A stretch of 64,000 nucleotides of DNA, taken from NCBI GenBank assembly GCA_900547035.1, contig URFM01000013.1, positions 1 to 64,000 on the forward strand, in the 5' to 3' direction. Below are positions 60,465 to 64,000 of this stretch, one piece after another. The notes below the pieces were generated by a model. That model was not told where the DNA came from, ran no database searches, and worked only from the letters and a program-made list of their open reading frames with translations. The DNA is from an uncultured Clostridium sp. (GTDB lineage Bacteria > Bacillota > Clostridia > Lachnospirales > Lachnospiraceae). Position 1 is the first letter of the stretch, and every line of letters begins with the position of its first letter. The position numbers and the translations under genes are program-made.

Positions 60465-61842
60465 AAGATGAACTCTCCCCCTTTTTCCTGTCCTCAGGCT
60501 TCAGCGCAAAAGCTACGGCCACTGCCACCATAAATACCGCGCCCAGTTTCGCCGTTCTCAGCGCGCTGTCTTTCAGACTTTCAAATACATCCTGTCGAGT
60601 CACCAGAATATAATTTTCCGCATTTTTGGCATCATACTCCCTGACTGTTTTCAAAGCCAAATCCGCCAGATTCTGCAGGTCTGTTTTCATCTGTTCAATC
60701 AGGGTATCTGCTTCCTGAGAAGAACTGCTTCCATTCTGAAGCTGTGTAATTCTATAGTTATTGTCTGATATAAGCTTTGAGATTGAGGAAGCCGAGGAAG
60801 CGGCCTGTGCCGCTGCATCAGAGAACTGGTCTACACCCAATTTTGTACGGGACATATAAAATTCTCCATCCTGGTCTCGTGTGGGCACAAGAACAATCCG
60901 GGCCATGTCCCGCTCATACATATTCACAGCCTGTAAATTAATCTCATACTGAGCCATTGCTTTTTGATAATTCATATTCTGAATTCGGTTTTCATAGTTC
61001 AATTTCGCAATGTACTGTCCCCTGTTCTTGGATAAGCCCTCAGATAAAACCAGGGCATTATAATTCTCCAGCTCTACATCACGGAACGTCCCGATTTTTT
61101 CTCTCAGGGTCCGGAAAGTTTCTCCTGTTGACTCTGCCATAAAGCTGCCGTTTTCCCGGCTGCACACATTCATATAATTCCAGATATCCGTTGCCTTTTC
61201 GTAAAGAATGGTTCCCACATCCATATAATCTGCAGTATCCAGATTGGAGAAATCCAGCTCAAGCAAATCTGTCTTCCTAGAATAGTTCTGGGAAAACTGA
61301 CGTTTCACCGCTTCTGTATAAGAATCCAGTATCTTCTTGGGGTTCAAACCGGAGACCTCCATGTTATTTCGAAATACCAGCTGGTATTCCGTAGAAATAT
61401 AGGGCTGTTCCAGTGAGACTTCCTCCGAACCAGCTGAAGGAACAACAGAGAAGCAGGTTTTCAGTTCTTCCGGGCTGACTTCCGTTATACCATTTTCTTG
61501 GAGAATCTCTTCCATGATTTCATCCGAGATCAACTCGCTGACCGTAAACTTCGTGTGGTTCGGATTCAAGCCGCTGGATGCCTCTAGATAATTCAGGCTG
61601 ATTACCGCTTGGTCACCTTGTCTGACCCAAAGCCATTCTGTTCCGAACACCACACCGCAGTAGCAAATCGTTAATATCGCCGTTAAGAACCCATAATGTC
61701 TGGCCTTTTTGCTGTTGCGCTTTATGGTCACCATCAGGTTCTTTTCCTTGTTCATCAAAACAAATATCACAACCATCGCTACCGGCAGAAGCGCAACAAG
61801 TGATAATCCTCTTCTTAAAAGATACAGAATAATTGAAACCAT
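60451..61842 (-). CDS. Wzz-like chain-length/co-polymerase protein, paralogue of the following gene product
   Basis: A 463-residue protein with N-terminal helices at about 8-30 and 48-70, an extracytoplasmic region, and a C-terminal helix at about 428-448. Its TGETFRTLREKIGTFRDVELENYNALVL lines up with TTGYSFSDLRREFALLRDVEISNLYAW in the next gene product, and NYENRIQN with KYENRIKD, so the two are paralogues. No tyrosine kinase domain is present. GGGAGG precedes the ATG. The pair may act together to set polymer length. Confidence 0.8.
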   Translation of the reverse strand: MVSIILYLLRRGLSLVALLPVAMVVIFVLMNKEKNLMVTIKRNSKKARHYGFLTAILTICYCGVVFGTEWLWVRQGDQAVISLNYLEASSGLNPNHTKFTVSELISDEIMEEILQENGITEVSPEELKTCFSVVPSAGSEEVSLEQPYISTEYQLVFRNNMEVSGLNPKKILDSYTEAVKRQFSQNYSRKTDLLELDFSNLDTADYMDVGTILYEKATDIWNYMNVCSRENGSFMAESTGETFRTLREKIGTFRDVELENYNALVLSEGLSKNRGQYIAKLNYENRIQNMNYQKAMAQYEINLQAVNMYERDMARIVLVPTRDQDGEFYMSRTKLGVDQFSDAAAQAASSASSISKLISDNNYRITQLQNGSSSSQEADTLIEQMKTDLQNLADLALKTVREYDAKNAENYILVTRQDVFESLKDSALRTAKLGAVFMVAVAVAFALKPEDRKKGESSSYETV

Positions 61843-61860
61843 CTCTTCCTCCCTCTTTCA

Positions 61861-62751
61861 TTATCTGCTGCTATTAAGCGAAATCATAATCAATTCCGGC
61901 TGATTGAAAATTCTGGGGATGATTTTCTGATTTCCCAGTCCCCGGCTTACAATCAGTTCCCCGTGCTCCAGCTTATATTGACCGCCGTCATACTTTGGAA
62001 ACAGTCCTCCATCCGGATGAAAAAGACCGCCAAAGCCGGGAACGCGAATCAGACCGCCATGAAAATGACCCGCTACCGCCAGTTCCGCCTGTACATCCGC
62101 CAGCTTTTCGTAATAAAGATCCGGATGGTGGGATACCAGAATCCTGAATCCCTCTGAACGTTCCAGATTTTCTGCCCTTCTTTTTCCCCACTGTTCATAT
62201 CCGGACAGTCCCTGAGGGACCCCTCCAATACAAATACGATTTTCATTTATTTGAAGTTCTACTACAGCCGCTGGAGTAAAAATCGCCCCTGTTTCCTCAA
62301 TATACTGATCAATGGGAATCGTTTCTTCGTCTACTCCGTTATGCATCCACATTCCTTCATGATTACCATAGCAATAATAGACAGGGGCAATGGAAACCAG
62401 CGCCCGGCAAAGGTCTGTTGCCACGTGAATATCCGGATTAGGGTATGTTATCATATCTCCGGCAATCAGAATCAAATCTGGTCGTTCATTTTCAATGGCC
62501 TTAATCAGCCGGCTGTTTCCTTCTCCGAATTCCCGGCAGTGAAGGTCTGCCAGCAAAGCAATCTGGACTGGTTCCTTTATCCTGCCCGAATAACAGGTAT
62601 ATCGTGTAATCTCAAATGACTGATTAATCAATACGTTATATCCGCATATGGCAGCCAGCAAAATCCCGCATATCATCCCAATAGCAATTCGCCGCCTTCG
62701 TCTGCAGCGTTTCATTTCCAGAAACCATTCTTCCCTGATTTCTTCAATCAT
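61861..62751 (-). CDS. Membrane-anchored metallophosphoesterase (YkuE/YaeI-like)
   Basis: A 296-residue phosphoesterase with an N-terminal membrane helix (about 22-40) after a basic stretch, then LADLHCREFGEGN, AGDMITY, YGNHEGMW, VSHHPDLYY and AGHFHGGLIRVPG, the five metal-binding blocks of the family. YkuE/YaeI proteins act on phospholipid headgroups or UDP-sugars at the membrane. Its start overlaps the DivIVA-like gene by eight bases. Role in polymer or lipid carrier recycling is inference. Confidence 0.88.
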   Translation of the reverse strand: MIEEIREEWFLEMKRCRRRRRIAIGMICGILLAAICGYNVLINQSFEITRYTCYSGRIKEPVQIALLADLHCREFGEGNSRLIKAIENERPDLILIAGDMITYPNPDIHVATDLCRALVSIAPVYYCYGNHEGMWMHNGVDEETIPIDQYIEETGAIFTPAAVVELQINENRICIGGVPQGLSGYEQWGKRRAENLERSEGFRILVSHHPDLYYEKLADVQAELAVAGHFHGGLIRVPGFGGLFHPDGGLFPKYDGGQYKLEHGELIVSRGLGNQKIIPRIFNQPELIMISLNSSR

Positions 62752-63481
62752 GAACTATTTCCTCTGCCTTCTCTTCTGTCGTCCCCGACTCCAGCCGTTT
62801 CTGAATTCCCAGCTCCAATCTAGCAGGCAGAGAGTCAACAATGTATTGCATGCTGGCCTGAATCCCTTTCAGTTCTTCCTGCGCCTGGGTTGCGGAAATC
62901 TGAACCTGCTTGATAATTTCCTGAGATACCAGCTCTTTCTTCTGCCTGGCCTCTTCCTCTGCTTCCTGGATAATTTCCTCCGCTTTTGTTCTGGCATCGG
63001 TCAGAAGCTTCTGCTGTTCCTTTTTCACCTGAGTCATACCGTTTACCCGGGCATCCTCTAATATCTTTTCCGCCTTCTGCCTGGCATCCGTTAAAATTAC
63101 CTGCGCCTCAATTCTGGAATCCAGCAGCAGCTTTTTAATCGCTTCGTAGCTTTCATCATATTTTTGCGCCTTCTCCGTCAATTCCTGAAGTTTTTCCGGA
63201 TTCATATCCGAAGAAAACTTATACATCTCCTGGGGCTGCTCCTCCGCAGCAGGGTCATCTGCACCTGTCGTTTCCTCCTTCTGAACCTCAGCCGCTTTTT
63301 CATGGTCTGTTCCCTCATGTTCCTCCAGATATTTTGTGATGGATTCCTCCAGAGCTGCCGCTTTCTCCTTAACGGAGTTCATATTTTTCAGTTCACTTTC
63401 CAATTTTTCTATGTAGCTTAAAACATCCGCCTTATTAAAACCTCCAATTAAAACCGTCCGGAACATCTCCGTTTTCGCCAT
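62744..63481 (-). CDS. DivIVA-like coiled-coil protein
   Basis: A 245-residue cytoplasmic protein. The N-terminus MFRTVLIGGFNKADVLSYIEKLESEL is the DivIVA-like membrane-curvature element, followed by acidic coiled coil and then ATP-synthase-b-like heptads (AQVILTDARQKAEKILEDAR, LTDARTKAEEIIQEAEEEAR). DivIVA-type proteins gather at cell poles and septa. AAAGGAG precedes the ATG. It may place the polysaccharide machinery; this is inference from its operon. Confidence 0.85.
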   Translation of the reverse strand: MAKTEMFRTVLIGGFNKADVLSYIEKLESELKNMNSVKEKAAALEESITKYLEEHEGTDHEKAAEVQKEETTGADDPAAEEQPQEMYKFSSDMNPEKLQELTEKAQKYDESYEAIKKLLLDSRIEAQVILTDARQKAEKILEDARVNGMTQVKKEQQKLLTDARTKAEEIIQEAEEEARQKKELVSQEIIKQVQISATQAQEELKGIQASMQYIVDSLPARLELGIQKRLESGTTEEKAEEIVHD

Positions 63482-63544
63482 TACTTTTATTCTCCTTTCG
63501 CCGGCAGCTACCCTGCCTTATTAATGTTAAAATTTTGTTCTGCT

Positions 63545-64000
63545 TTATTCTATAAATCGAACCAAAACAATGCTGTCTGCTTTTATATCTAGAGTCAGTT
63601 TCTGTCCATCCAATTTTTCCCATGTAGTTATATCCATTTGGTCCTGATCAATTACACTGACCGCCGCCTCCGAATGATACATTCCTGGGAAATCCAGGAT
63701 GACACGAAAATTTTTCTCCTCCTCCCTGCAGTAAGTAGAAATCAGCACCGCCTGCTCGATTTGATTTGCCGCCGCACATATATACAAATCGGATACGGAC
63801 TCTCCAAACACAGGAATCCGTTTGCCAATTTGATAAAGGCGGTTGAAATACTGAAATGCATAGGTTCCGGGCAAGACTTCCAGGTTTCCGGGTGAACTCT
63901 CTTCATAAAGCCCACAGAACAAGTCCAGAAACTGCGCATCGTAGTACATGGCCATATCAATCCCCGCTTCCTGCATAGCAATCAGGCTAGCTGCCATATA
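63545..64000 (-). CDS. C-terminal fragment of a probable GH39-like glycosidase
   Basis: The frame is open through the window edge at 64000, so only the last ~151 residues are seen. The segment AGIDMAMYYDAQFLDLFCGLYEESSPG followed by TYAFQYFNRLYQIGKRIP resembles the end of the barrel of GH39-type glycosidases, where a glycosidase barrel is followed by a small beta domain (here QAVLISTYCREEEKNFRVILDFPG). The ATG at 63997 is internal. It lies 63 bases upstream of the DivIVA-like gene on the same strand. Family assignment is tentative. Confidence 0.55.
   Translation of the reverse strand, partial: YMAASLIAMQEAGIDMAMYYDAQFLDLFCGLYEESSPGNLEVLPGTYAFQYFNRLYQIGKRIPVFGESVSDLYICAAANQIEQAVLISTYCREEEKNFRVILDFPGMYHSEAAVSVIDQDQMDITTWEKLDGQKLTLDIKADSIVLVRFIE

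Noticed and set aside
1..64000. CRISPR arrays, tRNA or rRNA genes, complete insertion sequences
   Set aside because: No regularly spaced repeats, cloverleaf-type sequences, rRNA-like stretches or transposase frames were recognised anywhere in the window.

Overview
The window reads as a chromosomal segment of an anaerobic Firmicute of class Clostridia, most likely a Lachnospiraceae-type gut bacterium. The grounds are protein style and content: DUF5702, Flp1-like and DUF6382-FHA proteins in a Tad locus, a CitMHS transporter, a DUF4367 anti-sigma factor, and strong AGGAGG ribosome binding sites. Base composition looks balanced by eye. Genus is not resolved. No rRNA, tRNA, CRISPR array or complete mobile element was seen.

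Layout. 1-3215: end of asnS, then a YhaO/YhaN (SbcD/SbcC-like) nuclease-ATPase pair. 3212-6379: a LysR regulator divergent from a CitMHS transporter and an alpha/beta hydrolase, with large palindromes between them. 6443-12022: housekeeping and unknown genes (pgi, MTA/SAH nucleosidase, a TSCPD protein, a coiled-coil membrane protein with a 51-residue partner). 12046-16284: secreted protein, DUF4367 anti-sigma-like protein, murG on the opposite strand, ECF-type sigma factor, HIT protein, rhomboid protease. 16462-26358: a complete minus-strand Tad (type IVb pilus) operon with promoter and structured leader: TadZ, TadA, TadB, TadC, Flp1 pilin, DUF5702 protein, TadE-like protein with duplicated Cys motifs, prepilin peptidase, second TadE-like protein, DUF6382-FHA protein. 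26400-33253: a second minus-strand operon: GGDEF/GGDEF/EAL protein, CheB-CheR-PAS fusion, second prepilin peptidase. 33265-38440: ArsR regulator with palindromic operator, DUF2508 protein, GH13 amylase, glgB and a kinase-like protein. 38504-43160: orphan histidine kinase, apt, esterase, lipoprotein. 43364-44551: a broken phage-type endolysin beside a compact type I toxin-antitoxin locus. 44646-47410: two-component pair and an acetyltransferase. 47503-64000: a long minus-strand capsule/exopolysaccharide operon (DivIVA-like protein, phosphoesterase, two paralogous Wzz-like proteins, Wzy-like polymerase, five glycosyltransferases, UDP-glucuronate epimerase, carboxyltransferase, PglD/NeuD-like acyltransferase, UDP-glucose dehydrogenase).

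The most notable item is at 44245-44551. A 28-residue hydrophobic peptide (GTG start, minus strand) and a roughly 70-nt plus-strand RNA are transcribed toward each other into one shared 13-bp terminator hairpin. The RNA carries a 27-nt repeat of the toxin translation start region. The three differences within that repeat are all G-U compatible, so 27 RNA-RNA pairs are kept. The toxin mRNA begins with a hairpin whose loop is complementary to its own Shine-Dalgarno sequence. This is the architecture of the enterococcal par/Fst type I system.

A second theme is cyclic-di-GMP. Degenerate GGDEF domains occur in the EAL protein next to the Tad locus and, unusually, fused to the C-terminus of a Wzz-like polysaccharide co-polymerase. 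This suggests, as inference only, that pilus and polysaccharide output share nucleotide second-messenger input.
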